From positions 20,933,819-20,997,818 of the forward strand of contig NW_024881316.1 of NCBI RefSeq assembly GCF_018691265.1: a stretch of 64,000 nt of DNA, in the 5' to 3' direction. Below the pieces are notes generated by a model, which saw nothing but the letters and a program-made list of their open reading frames with translations, searched no databases and was not told the origin of the DNA. Position numbers and translations under genes: made by a program. Shown one piece after another: positions 38,625 through 51,500 of this stretch (its first letter is position 1; each line of letters begins with the position of its first letter). This stretch comes from Tyto alba. Lineage: Eukaryota > Chordata > Aves > Strigiformes > Tytonidae.

Positions 38625-40881
38625 GTATTTTTTTTCCTCTCTAGAAATAAATGTTACATAGATAATACATTTTCCTTAGTGGATAATAAAACAGTGAGAA
38701 CATCATTAGCAAGATTTTGTATAATTTCATTCTCCATTGCCACTACCATACCTGTACTGAGTCTCTTTTACATGTAGTCACATGATACTGTGCAGTCATT
38801 TGAAGACAGTTTGTACTTGCTTACATTCATGTATGTAATGTGGTGAAATACAAAATAAGTACTTATTATGCTTCTTTCCCACTTAAGCACGAGACAGATA
38901 AGTACGTGTGAATTTACAGAAGTAACTTTGTTTTTTCAGCAGTTCAAGTTCTTACACCAAATAACAGAAATGATTTGGAGTAAGCTTCCTAAAAAGTAGT
39001 TAACCAAACTGCTGAAAACCAACAACTTATTTTGTTGAAATTAGTATTTCATTCAACTTGCCATTAAACCTCCCTTTTCAGTTTAAAGACTTTTTAAATT
39101 ACATCAGAAAAAAATTTAAAATCAAAATTTTTTTTCAATTGAAAAATCAAACATTTAATTTGAAGAGTAATCAAAACAAAATACTTGTGTTGTTCTTCCA
39201 CACTATTTTGCGCTGTAGTGTTTCCTTCAAAAGGACTTTGATAAATATACTATTATTACCAAATTAAATATTTCACAAATGAAAAAATTCACCTAATTTA
39301 TCTAGGAAATATTGAGGTACTTACTCAAAACTGATTGGAGAAATTGAATCTGGGTTTGGGACTCAACTACCAGAGAGTGCAGATGAATAGATACATTATT
39401 ACCTAAACATTATCTCCATTTCACGGAGGAATGACAGGGGATGAAGGAAATTATGGGTATTCTGTTCCTGCATTCAGAATAATGGACTTTGGGAATTCTT
39501 TAGAAGGTACCGGAAATATTCATTCACATCACAAAAAATATTGTTGTAGATCTTTTTGTACTTGTGGAGCAGAATTGTGGAAATGTTCCTTTGATGGACT
39601 GCACTTCTGTGCTCTTGCAATAGCAATGCTATGCTATGAAACAGCTCAGTTGCTATGAAACAGTCAGGAATGAATGAGGTTAATAGAAAACAGAAGTAAA
39701 GGCTATGTTGCATGAAGTTTGCTGTAATTTATGTTTAATTGTTTTCCAAACTGCATAATAATTTGATTACTAATGCATTAGAAAATAGACAATTATGCAG
39801 GTATGATTAAGTCAATGTTATGAGAAAAATATTTGTATAATTATTCAAAATTTAGTAAAATAGTGGAAAATGTTGATGGTATGCAGTATATTTTCTATTT
39901 GTTTTATGATTTCCAGGGGCTGTGTAAAATGCTTTGAAAATAATAATAATAAAAAGTGTCTGGTACTACTTTAATTCAAATTAATGGAGAGATTCACATG
40001 CAATTCTGTTAAAAACAATCATCATGCTTAATGTTATCAAAAATCAATGCTTAAAATACTCTGTTGGTCTATATGGGACAGTGTTGGCTAATTCCATAAT
40101 TTTGTACTGGCAATACTGGTCCAGTAAATAAGCTTTATGTAAAGAAGTAGTACTGGGAGATTAAACTATCATATATTATGGACGTGGTTACACAGGAGTA
40201 GTGGAGGAAAAAAGTGCCATCCATAATATAAAGTCTATTAGAAATTTTAAAATTTGTGAAAGTGTGAATAATGTCATAGCAACAATTCAAGTGGCAAGCA
40301 TAATTATACAGTATTTAGACCCATATGCTGAAGTAGCATAAACAGTAATAATGGAATAATTGGATCTGTAAATTCCAGAAAGCTTCATATTAAGAAAAAC
40401 TCAGTCAAATTGCACTCTGCATGAAAACATCTTTTGTTTGCAATTCTGGAAGAAACTGTAAGCTAGATGTATGTCAAAAAGAAACACATACTACAGTACT
40501 AATAACATTTCTGCATTTTAAGCTATATGTGAATTTGTAACTATATGGCAGATGAGGTTGAGCACAGTAGCTCATACTACAGCAGCTGAATAACCTTCTG
40601 CATTGCTTTAGAACTTCAGTAATTTTGGTGAAAACTACAACAAAGGCTAGCACAAATACTAATCTATCCACCTACCATACCAATCTATCCAATACCAATC
40701 TATCCACCTACTATATTATTAAATATAATTATATATATGTATTTAATTTAATAACCATTTTAAATAAACATATATACAATTTTAATATAATTAAATATTA
40801 CTTTGCATATAAATTTGACATTTCAGGAAAAAATATAAATATTTACTAAAGTTCAATGTACCTATTATCCCTTTTTAATAG
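38625..40881 (+). other. EYS: EYS intron between first two coding exons
   Basis: The intron is 2,257 bp, phase 1, GT-AG. The donor is CAG|GTATTT with an unusually T-rich +4 to +12, and the acceptor is CTTTTTAATAG|G. The content is AT-rich with no recognisable repeat family. It holds a short imperfect tandem repeat with core ATCTATCCA at 40660-40712, about 170 bp before the acceptor, and a direct repeat of GCTATGAAACAG at about 39632-39664. Confidence 0.9.
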
Positions 40882-40995
40882 GTAAAAATTGTACACAATT
40901 AGATGGACAGTGCCAGCCACATACATGTTTCAATGGTAACTGCAGCAATGTTACTCCAAACACTTTTCTTTGTGAATGTGACAAGGGCTTTACAG
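40882..40995 (+). CDS. EYS: EYS second coding exon (end of EGF-2, most of EGF-3)
   Basis: The 114-bp exon lies between a TTTTTAATAG acceptor and a strong GTAAGA donor. It is phase 1 at both ends, so it adds exactly 38 residues. Translation from the split Gly gives GKNC, the sixth cysteine of EGF-2 (C254). EGF-3 follows with C261, C266, C271, C281 and C283, ending KGFTG; its sixth Cys must come from the next exon. The middle, QCQPHTCFNGNCSN, closely resembles human EYS at the same place. From memory, human EYS exon 5 is also 114 bp, so this is the orthologous exon. It was too short and stop-flanked to appear as a long ORF and was found from splice sites and the Cys pattern. Confidence 0.93.
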
Positions 40996-40999
40996 GTAA

Positions 41000-43320
41000 G
41001 AATCAATTTTGTTTCCTGTCTTATAATAATGTTTTCTTGTATTATAATAATGGTGTGAACTTTTGCTTTGTTAAAACACTTATTTTAGATGATTGTTGCA
41101 CAGTCTGCAATTTCCTTAGATTCTTTAAAAATCGGTTTTGTAAAATAAAGAAATCAGACTTCCATGTGACTATTATAAAATACTCATGTACTAAAGTAAA
41201 ACCATATAAATGATCGAGGCTTTTCATCTGTGAGTATCCTTCTCCTGTTGGCAGTATGACAAAGGAAGACTCATAATCATTAACTCACTGGTTCTTAAAT
41301 GCAGAGTTCACAAGAATAAGATCAGAAGTTCTTGCTGGATGGTTTAGAATGATTATGAATCTTGTATTCATAATTTCAGCATCCTTTTAATAAATGTGCT
41401 AGAAAAATAAAATGGAAATAATTTAGAGTCAATAATCTCATGTTTTAGTGGCATGTCCTAATTGAAAACAAACAAACAAGTCTCAGAAACCGATCATTTT
41501 TTTTATGATATATTGGACAAATAAGATTTTTTTGTGGGAAAAGCTTGAATCAGAAAATGTATCTAAAGCCAGCCTATTGTAAACACTTTTTCCTGGGGAT
41601 CAGGATAGCAGCCATACTTAAAATATTATTAATTGTACTCCACAGAAAAGATTTACTGTGTTGGTATAAGAGAATTAGCAATATTCAGAAAAACATTCTT
41701 TAAGAATGAGCTAAGTATAAAGCTAGCACTTAAATATCCAAAGGCAGTAAAACTTTTAAAAAAGTCTCTTTCTTGGAAGAATCAGTTATCCCTGACAATC
41801 ATAGAATATAAACAAATCATTACATTTAGATGTAAAGTTAAAAGAAAAACAAACAAAGAAGAAAAAAAAAAACATGATGGAGTTAGAGGGATCCAAGAGC
41901 CAATCTTTTTTTTCATAGTGAAAGACTGAACATTCTTGCTGATATTTTAGTTAAGTCTGTGTAGAAATATAATTTTAAAAATGGGGTAGACATGCTTAAT
42001 TCTAAATTCCTAGTAAATCTGTTTTATATTACTTTCCTTTCTCTCCCTTTCTTTCACTGTAGATGACATCATGGTTGGCAGCATTCTGGGAAAACTAAAA
42101 AAACCCCTTCTTTTTCAAAGGAGTAAGGTCCATTAGTAAAGTTTTCTAGAACTAGCTTTTCCCTCATAAATGGTCTATATCTTTCCAGAACACTTACTCT
42201 TGCCCCTTTCACCCAAACTGTGTTTGCACATTGCTTTTGAAATTTTCCCCAGAAAAATCTTTTGTATCCTTGCAATATTGACCTAATAAGGGAGAGGAGG
42301 GGAGGAGACAGGAGGAACAACCTTCCAGATGCAGTAAACTCAAACCAATAATGACACAAAAACAGTTCAATATACTCAACTCTAGTGGATGGCAGTGATC
42401 ATTGCAACCTACTCTCCAGGTAGCTGGTAAAGATTGCGAAGGAGAACAAGAGACTATAAGTGTGAATTAGCTCCCTTTTTCTTCTCCAATTAGCTAAAAG
42501 AAAATTGAGAATACTTTCTTCTTCCTAAGCATAATAAGTAGCATGGGAGGAGAAGGCAGACTTTCAGGAATTTACCTCTCTTTTCTTCCTCTGATATAAA
42601 TTGCCTATGGTCCTGTTGTAACAGGAAAGTATACAGTACATCAGCTTACTTTGCAACAGGACTGGATGACTAAAATACAGTATAATTTTGCAAATATTTT
42701 CTGACCAAATGTGGTTGTTTTAAGTCTACGTTTCTTCCTGTGATGCTGTGTAAAAGTGTTTGCTAGCACTAAGGTAATTTCAAGAATAGTTACCTAAAAA
42801 ACCCCACCCATATGAAAACAGACATTTTTATATGAAAACAGACATACATTCTTCTATTGTTATTTCGTCGTGGCTGTACTGTATTCTCAGATGAGAAGAG
42901 TTATGGAATTACGAATCTTGTATCTGAAATGTTATTCTAAGTGTGTGAGGTTGGCAGCAACTTTGACATATCTTTTTCCCAAAATGAGATAAGTCTCTGG
43001 CAGTAACTAGTTTACGTGATCTGAATAAAAGCATGAAATATCCTCGTTACTGTAAATTGATGAAATGTAAATAAAATTATAATAAAATTATATTTATAAT
43101 TCTGATTATTATTTACAAGTATTCACTCAAAATAAGTAAAAGTTGCTTTGTCCAAGCTGTGTTCACAATGATAGAATGGATCTAGTGGATTAGTATTCTA
43201 TGTGTTCATCTCAGTTACATATTTTTTTATTTTTTATTAGTTGTTTAGTTTATTCACTGAGCTCTCAAAACTCTCATTTTTCTGGAACACTTTTAACTTA
43301 ATTTAATAACAAACACCTAA
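41000..43320. other. EYS: AT-rich intronic stretch
   Basis: I see no gene or known repeat. Near-identical direct repeats TATATGAAAACAGACAT occur at about 42808-42846. Confidence 0.5.
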
Positions 43321-44110
43321 TGTTAGGCATGCCATTATTCTTATGATTGTATACTCTAACTCATACCAGAATTTGCACCCTTAGACTTATTAAGGAATGT
43401 TTAGAGGAAGGGGATCTGAGCTAAACAAGTACAGAGTGGATGTAGAGAGGGAGAAAGTATAAAATAGTCTGGTAGTGTGTAAGCAGTTTCTGGTCAGTTC
43501 ACTTGTCTGATTGAGCCCTGCACCAAATCACTGCAGTATATTCATTCTTCTTATTAAATCCTTTCTTAACTCTCTTCCCATGTAATCTCACTCCCCATCT
43601 GTGATGCTGTAAGGTCTGGATGCCAGAAGCTGGAGATGAAAGTGGCTGAATTTGGGGTCTGCAACTGGAGTTAAACCACTGGTGATAATGGTCCTAATGT
43701 CTGTGGTGCCAGCAGCTGATATGAATGAGGGTCTCAGCATCAGCAGCTGAAGGGAGATCATAGATCATAAGAACATGTGTCTGCAGTGAGTGAATTTAGT
43801 GCCAGTGACTGATGTCAGACCTTGGGTGATAGTGGCTCCCATGCCTGGTGCCAACTGGAGCAGGTGAGTCCCAGCATCATCAGGTGGAGAAGGGACCAAG
43901 AGTGATAGGGCCTTTGTGCCTGGGCACAAGCCACTGGGAAGACAAGAATGTTTATATTTTCTCTTAACCTCTGTGTGTACACACGTGCATGTGTGAGCAT
44001 GCATGTATGTGTAATTAATTAACAGACTTCAAGCTGGACTATATGGTGAGTAGGAGTCCCAGGATCTGGGCATCAATATTACATGAGCTGAGGTCCCATG
44101 CTGCTATTCA
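43321..44110 (+). mobile_element. candidate LTR with degenerate minisatellite-like region
   Basis: TGTTAGGCATGCC could be a 5' end. AGTATAAAATAG at 43456-43467 is a TATA box candidate and TTATTAAATCCTTTCTTA at about 43551-43568 is a possible polyadenylation signal. From 43.61 to about 43.96 kb the core GTGCCAGCAGCTG recurs in degraded forms (GATGCCAGAAGCTGGAG, GTGCCAGTGACTG, GTGCCAACTGGAG). The promoter, signal and repeat order fits an LTR U3-R-U5, but the boundaries are not defined and the family is not recognised. Confidence 0.45.
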
Positions 44111-46440
44111 AGGGGTCCATGAATGTGTCTGTCCTTTTGAACTAGAGAGTCAGGGGCTGTATGTTATCACTAATGAGCTCCAATCTTGATTAGAGAGGAG
44201 GACTGGGATTTGGCTGTTCATACATAGGTTTTATGTGAGTTCTGGTAGCGTTATATGTGGGTGTTGTTAAAGGCAGCACTCTGTGGGCAGTCTACGTAGC
44301 TGGCTTTCTTAGTGCTTTCTGCATGTGTGTATCTCTGGCTTATATTAATCTTTGCTAGTGGTTGAGCCTGCAAACTGGAAAGCAACAGCTGCATCCACTG
44401 GCATCTCTGGGTGCACTGGGCTGGGCTCCAGCAGCTGAGAAAGAGGATTCTCAGGCCCCAGAGCAGGTGCCTTTTATACATCCCTTAACAAGGAGGATGT
44501 CTCAGAAATTCTGATGGATGTTGAGGTCTTGTTCTGAAGATGCATAGAAAATTAATGTGACTCATTGACAGCCTGCAGGAAATAGTGATATCTTAACTTC
44601 CTCTGTACTGGTAATGCTCAGTGTGCTTACCCTAGAAAGTATTTGGTGGATTAAGAGCAGTAATTTTCCATTTTAATATGTTTTGTTTAATCTGGAGGGG
44701 CTTTTTACTCCTTAGGTGGGAAAATGAGAGGTAAAAGAAGTGATTAAAAAACAACCCTCTGTAGAACATGTGAGATTATTGGGTTTTTTTCACATATTCC
44801 TGTAAGGGAGACCTACATTTCTTGCCTTCCCCAATGGTACAATTAGATTCTTTAGAGGTCATAATGAGTTCCCTCCTCATTTGTGGGACAGAAGATACTA
44901 AAAGAATGAGGTGGTTTTGCTTGGAGCCACTTTGCTAGAGCTCCATGATCCAGGTGCTTTAGTTTAAAATGATTTGTTCACTTAATCAGTGAATTACAAC
45001 TGCAGTACTTTGAAAAAGGTCATAATTGTAAAAGAACTTCACTATATATATTTGGAGAGAAGAATTTATTGTTTGTACAGTTAGTGTTTTAACAGCCTAA
45101 TAATTCAATTTGCCTAATACTAATATTCATAGCCCAGGTTAATACCCAAAGCCTTAAGAATAATAATACCCCTAAAATATTATACAAAAATGTCTTCTTA
45201 CTATCTATTTTTTAGTTTGGTATCATGCTTATATTCCCAGTGATCCTCTTGGTCCCAAGAGCTATACAACAATCTCCCTCAAGAAGAGGGGGCAAGAATT
45301 ACAGCAAGTCATCAACATCCTCGGGTCTTTGTCAGGAGGAGTGTGACATTCATGCTGGAAATTTCTTCCCTGTCAGTCAAGGGTCCATCTCAGACTACTT
45401 TTACATGTTTTCACATCATTATATGCTTCCTTCTCCCAGACTGCCAGCTGCAGCCTAGCAGCGGTTCCCAACCACTCCCTGCAAAAGGTTATGGTTTATC
45501 AGGCAGCGGCTGAGGTGGGGATGGGGTCACCCCCTCCCCAGATGGGCCATTCTCAGAGCTGAATCTGGAGCAGGGGAGGCAGCAGTCACAGGGATTCAAA
45601 CAAACCAGACAAGTCCTGAGACGTTGCACTGTCAGGTCAGCAAAAAGGTCAGTCTGAAGAGATATTCTTGCTACAGAATTTGTTTTTTAGTGTTTCTTGG
45701 GGGAGGCAGGGATGATAAAAACGGGGACATGAGAATGCGGAAGAGAAAAAGGCAATTAGAGATTATGTTTTTCCAGGCTATTTTATTCTCATTTGTGATT
45801 TATTTTGTTGCTTTGTTTGGTGGTTTTGTTTATTTGTTTGTTTTTAAACTGAATGACTATGGTTTAATAAAACAGTTTGTTAAGAATGACAGTTTCCTCA
45901 GAGAAAGCTGTAGATGGTGGGGATTATGATCCTTAGTTGTAAAAACATCTTGTGAAATATTCCCTGATTGCTGTTCAATGTCACTAGAATGATAAAAGTA
46001 TGGTCAAGATTTTTGGCCATTTTTATGAATGATGCTGAAATGGCCATAGTTTTTAGTGAATAAAGAAAATGTATGTTGTATTTAGAATTTTAATGAAGTT
46101 ATGATGATTTTTTTAATCTCATCACTTCATGTAGATTTCACACTTGTTTCAAATGTACCCTAAAATCTGTGACAGCATGTACAGAATAAGAGTTTGTATC
46201 TCTTCCATGACTCAAGTATCACAAAAATGTTTATTTTTTCTTATAAAATACTTCCTGTAAGAGAATTCCAGCTCATTTTTTTTTTCTTTATACCTTCTAC
46301 AGCTTATTTTTAACGTATTTTTAAGGCAAATTAAAGTAGAAATTTCAAAGTTAGAGTTTTAGTCTTCCTCAGCATCCTCTGTTACATTTAACCTCTGTTG
46401 TAAACTACCATTTGGTAGACACTTTGTTCCTCTGTACTCT
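44110..46440. other. EYS: intronic stretch, mixed composition
   Basis: No exon is recognised. GC rises in 44.25-44.47 kb, which may continue the LTR-like block to its left, and in 45.23-45.61 kb, a unique-looking segment with GGTTCCCAACCACTCCC and GGTGGGGATGGGGTCACCCCC. I cannot assign either. Confidence 0.4.
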
Positions 46441-46599
46441 CACCACAGCCCACAAGCAGCACTTGTCCTCACTTTTTGTGTATCCAAGTGAAGCAAATTA
46501 ATGGCAGGTGAAACTGATTTGATGATTAAAAGGCTCAGCTCTTCTCCAGACTACATACCTATTCTATGCCAGTGTTGCCAGGGTTCTCAAAATAAACAA

Positions 46600-47010
46600 G
46601 AAAAATACTCAAAATAAATTTTATTTTGAGAAAAATCAGTTAGCATTCCAGCAGACATTAATACACTACAGGTTTGTATGTCTGTGAGATGAAACTGTTA
46701 CTACACAGACAACTTTGGAATTCCTCGGATTTAAATGATAATCCAAAATGAGCAATCGTTCACCTGACAAGTGAGGGCTCATCAACCCTGAGGAGTTTCC
46801 TCGGGCAGTGTCCAGACCCAAGAGAAGAGTCCTCAACTGCAGCCTCATGGCTCCAAAGAGGCCTGGCTCAAAATGGCTCCCCAACAGGACTCTGTTTATA
46901 CCCAAGCCAAATCTGATCAATGACAGCTCTTACGGGCTAAGGGCCCCAATTATCTTATAAATATGAAAACAGGGTCATGAAAAGAGTCAGCAATCACTCT
47001 GTTTCAACAG
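46600..47010 (-). mobile_element. candidate LTR, antisense
   Basis: On the minus strand TGTTGAAACAGAGTG (from about 47008) could be a 5' end. GGGTATAAACAGAG (about 46890-46903) would be a TATA box, and CAAAATAAA within the palindrome at 46608-46630 a polyadenylation signal roughly 270 bp downstream. GC content is raised between them (46.77-46.95 kb). An open frame at 46666-46920 has no known domain. The family is not recognised and no target duplication was found. Confidence 0.35.
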
Positions 47011-47011
47011 T

Positions 47012-47794
47012 CTGAAAGCCCCATCTTTGTGATGGGGCACCTGCCACAGTCAGAGACCATAATATCTGTCAGTCACCTACAACCCAGATGTGAAAATAAA
47101 ACTGTGAAGCCCATATCCCTGTTCTCTGATCCTTCTAGAATACATGCTTCCTTAGTAATTGTTTTAAATTCAGAGTCAATAAGTTCACAACATTTCATTC
47201 ACATCATGTGTGATTAGGGTACCTTAATTAAGACTATGTTTTCTAGGGGGCTTGTGTTTCCAGAGAGTGATTCAGGGAACTGAGGCCCTGAAGAGACTAC
47301 TTCTGCAATGAAGGAATATTCTAGTTTGAGAATTAAGGTAAATAGCATTAGGTTAGATGATGAGAATATGTGATAGATATTTTCATATGTTTTTTGAGGC
47401 TAAAGCAGTTTAGACAATTGTCAACTGACTTCTAGATAACTCTAGTACAGAGCGCTATAATTTGCTCTTACAAACATGACACGGATCAATCTATCCTACC
47501 TATTAATAAAGAGATATACACAACAAAGACTTGTTGGAACTACACCAAATAACATGAATTCATTTGTCTGACCTAGTAAATTTAAGTTTTCTTAAATGTA
47601 CTTTCCTGGTGTGATTTCATTACACACTTCAGTAGTATATTTTTTAAAATTTCCTATGAGTTTTGATAATATTCCTACATAACAAAATGGGGTTTTTTTA
47701 CATTTAATAGTAGACAAACCATAACTGATTTATAAATAATTGTTTATCAACTCAATATTAAATATAATCAATCAATATCATGACTGAATATATC
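47012..47794. other. EYS: AT-rich intronic stretch
   Basis: I see no gene or recognisable repeat here. Confidence 0.5.
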
Positions 47795-47796
47795 AT

Positions 47797-48500
47797 AAAA
47801 TCATAGAATCATAGACTGGTTTGGGTTGGAAGGGGCCTTAAAGATCATCTAGTTCCAACCCCCCTGACATGGACAGGAACACCTTCCACCATATCATGTT
47901 GCTCAAGACCCCATCCAACGTGGCCTTGAATGCTTCCAGCAAGGGAGCATCCACACCCTCTCTGGACAACCTGTTCCAGTGTCTCACCACCCTCACAGTG
48001 AAGAATTTAATCCTGACATATAATCTAAATCTACTCTCTTTCAGTTTAAAACCATTACCCCTCATCCTATCACTACAGTCCCTGATAAAGACACCCCCCC
48101 CTCATTTTTCCTGCAGGCATCCTTTAAGTACTGGAAGGCCACTAGAAGGTCTCCCTGGAGCCTCCTCTTCTCCAGGCTGAACAACCCCAACTCTCTCAGC
48201 CTGTCCTCATAGGGGAAGTGCTCCAGCCCCCTGATCATATTCATGGTACTCCTCTGGACTCACTCGAGCAGGTCTATGTATTTCTTATGTTGGGGACCCA
48301 GATGTTGATACAGCACTGCAGATGGGGTCTCACCAGAGCAGAGTAGAGGGGCAGAATCAGCTCCCTTGATCTGCTGACTATACTTCTCAGGACATGGTTC
48401 ACTTTCTGGGCTGCAAGCACACATTGCTGTCTCATAGTCAGTTTTCCATTCACTAATACACCCAAGTCCTTCTCTGCAGAGCTGTTTTCAATCTAGTTAT
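47797..48500 (-). pseudogene. CR1 LINE 3' fragment (RT C-terminus and 3' UTR), antisense
   Basis: The + strand starts AAATCATAGAATCATAGACTGG, the CR1 3' repeat read backwards. Minus-strand pieces give [60 protein letters not shown] and [13 protein letters not shown] in the right order for CR1 RT. Stops and frame changes separate them (at about 48.27 and 48.06 kb). The element is 5'-truncated. Its tail ([13 protein letters not shown]) differs from the RCV type at 15.1 and 23.2 kb, so it is a separate subfamily. Confidence 0.93.
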
Positions 48501-48504
48501 CTGT

Positions 48505-51500
48505 TATATCTCTCTTAACACTTTACAAGAGACAATGTATTTACTCTGGGACAACGCCAGACATTTATGTTTCTTGTAGTTTACAGTTAATTACTAAATA
48601 GTGTATCTTCAATTACTGAGCAGCTCAGTGATCCTTTCAAAGGAGCTAGGTAACATGAGCTCGAGTTTCCCTATTGTTAACAGTATGTCAAAGCAAATTC
48701 CAGTGACCTTTATCAAGATTAAATGTAAATCTAGACCCTGGAAAGTAAATTGTGCATTTCACTAAAACTCTAATACAATATGCCAACTAGTACCTCTTTA
48801 ACAAAATGAACTGTAACAAATTATCAAAAAAAATGGGGAACATTACTGACCATGAGATGAATAACAATACCTAGTTCTACAGTAGAAAGTGGAAATTGTC
48901 TTATTATAAAGAGAAGTAAGACTGTCATCTCTAAAATAACTTGGAAATACACAGCAACATGCAAACATTTGTGTGTGCTGTACAGATTTCAAGTATATTG
49001 CTTTTAAGACACTTTGGGGATATATTCTTGAGCTGTGTTGAAGTGAACAGTTTAGCTGATGAAATTCAGAGCAGAATACTACAAAATGACTCAATTCAGG
49101 AAATGTTTTTTTCCCTTGTCTTCAGTTTTACAAAAGCACATTTATTTATTTATTTATTTTTGTCAATATTGGCAGCAGTCTCATCTTAAAAACTTGGATG
49201 AAAAGTTTATCACTTTCAGTTTGTATTTCATTATCTGGGCTTGTATTTGTACACTTACATCATTATTTGAAACATTAATTTTCCCTATAAAATAAAATAA
49301 AAATAAATTAAAAAAAAAACCACAACAACAAAAAACCCCCCAGAACTAATTTAATAGCTGCTTTATTTTAAAGAAGTAAAAATGTTTTGTTTTTTTTATT
49401 ACTGTCTAAAAATTTATTAAAAGCTGAGATCCAACCATACTCTAGGCTATATGTTAGTGTCCACAGAGCATATCAGCCTGTAGAAGATACCTTTTATGAA
49501 GGCAGATATATGACCACTCTAGTTATTGCTATTAGCTGATGTGACGGTTTGGTTCAGGACAAAGTAAATCCCTGGTTTTTTGTTGTTTTTTTTTTTTTCT
49601 CTGCAAATTAATAGTTTTCCAACATATTCTTCTTCAAGGAAGGTTTTTTTTCCCTACAAGATTATTAATATCATACCACACAATGAAGTTCTGAATATTT
49701 TTTTATTACGTCTATTAAATTAAGTATATTTATTTTTAAATAAGCGATTGTCATTTTTTAGTAGTTGGTGAAGCAATATAATTTTCACTATATCTTAACT
49801 AAATTAAGTCACAAAAGCAATTGCACTCTAGACTTTAAATGAATTAGTTTCTTGTGAGGTTACAGAACTTCTACTATATTAAGTAATATGTTTTTTTTAT
49901 TCTAATCCATCAGCTCCCCTGGTTTCCTTACTGCATTACCATACTGCGCAGAAATGAGATGATAGAATATAACAAGGTATTATCAGACTGCAAATCAGAC
50001 TAATCTTTCCCATCTCCTTACAGACAGAAAGTCTCCACTCTTTGGATACCTGTCCTTCACTAGAGATGTTCACTAGTAATTCTTAAATTACTTTCTATTC
50101 CTGTAATTTCTATATTTTTTTTTCTTACATTTCTTCAAGGGAAATAAAATAATGTCTGCATATGGCCTTGCAAAAGTAGTAAGAGAAAATTATTTATATT
50201 TATAGATGTTATTAACTAAGAAGTACTGGTAGCACTGAACATGGAATTAGAAATAATCTGTAAAAAATATTAAAATGACTGAAACTCCGGTGTATGAATA
50301 TCTGTGGCAATGACATACCCAAATTATTCTATCCCCTTTATGACCTCTAAGTTTGCTGGTTTTCTCCAAACTCTTCCTGCCTTCTGAAAAAATACAAACT
50401 TTTTACACTTGATTTGTAGTCTCTTAGTACTACTCTTATTTGAATCACAGAACACAGTGAGTGTAACTAGTTGTAAGAAAAAAACAACTCCTTATAATAT
50501 ATAGTTTCATATCATGGTCTCCCATGCAAAATGTTGTCATCACTACCAAGTTTGAACTTGCAAAGCTCTGGAGATTCATCTCACCTCACATTGGTTTGTG
50601 TCACAGTCAGACAGCCATAAAATTAAAATTCTTAGATTTAAGTGTTTACATGCAGGTATGAGAGCTAGGTGTCCAAGATCCTATTGCAGGTACTTAATAT
50701 CTAGTCAAAACAAAATGGAGTTAAGAGATTTAATCAGCCCAATTCCTGGTGTTTAGCTTTAGCTGAATCACTCTCCAAGATCTACTGACTAATATTAGCT
50801 TCTTCATAACTGAAAATAGTGGGAACATGAAGACCAGATGCATGCATTCATTGATCTATTTAAACATGTAACCACACAATTAAGTAGATGTGCGTATCTT
50901 AACCTGAGAGGTTATTTTACACATGACATTATTCTACAGGCTAAAAATTTTATTTCCTCAGAGAAACTTTCTTGGAGCAATTGGTCTTAACCTAAATCTT
51001 ACCCCTCATTGTAAGAATTTGATAAATATTTAGCTCACATGTATTTTCCTGTGTTTTATTTATCTAAATTTAGGTAATACTCCTAATTGCATTAATGAAA
51101 ACAAGAATGTTGTTGCCATAATTGCTCTGTTCTTAAACACTATATTTAAAATAACTAGAATTTTAAAAGGAAATAAGATTTTATTTCCACTTTTTTCACA
51201 TTGCAATGTGGACACGTTTAACATTCTTTATTAAAAACCCTCTCCATACATTGTATTTTCTTTTTTTTTTTTTGAGTTGTCTGCATACAAGTATTACAAT
51301 GTTCTGACACTACTGCAACTGTGGCTGAAATAGTTTACATTTGAATTAATAATTTTATAGAATTATGAGTTAATAGTTCATTTTTTAAAGATTAAAATCT
51401 TGGAAAAGGAAATATAATCTTAAAAAATATTTCAATTCTAAGAATCTATTATAATGATGAATAAAGCATTGCACTTTATGAGAATGTGTATGCTTTGTTC

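Noticed and set aside
38454..38777. Second + strand open frame overlapping the end of the EYS start exon
   Set aside because: Shifted-frame shadow of the EYS exon that extends into the intron; no domain.
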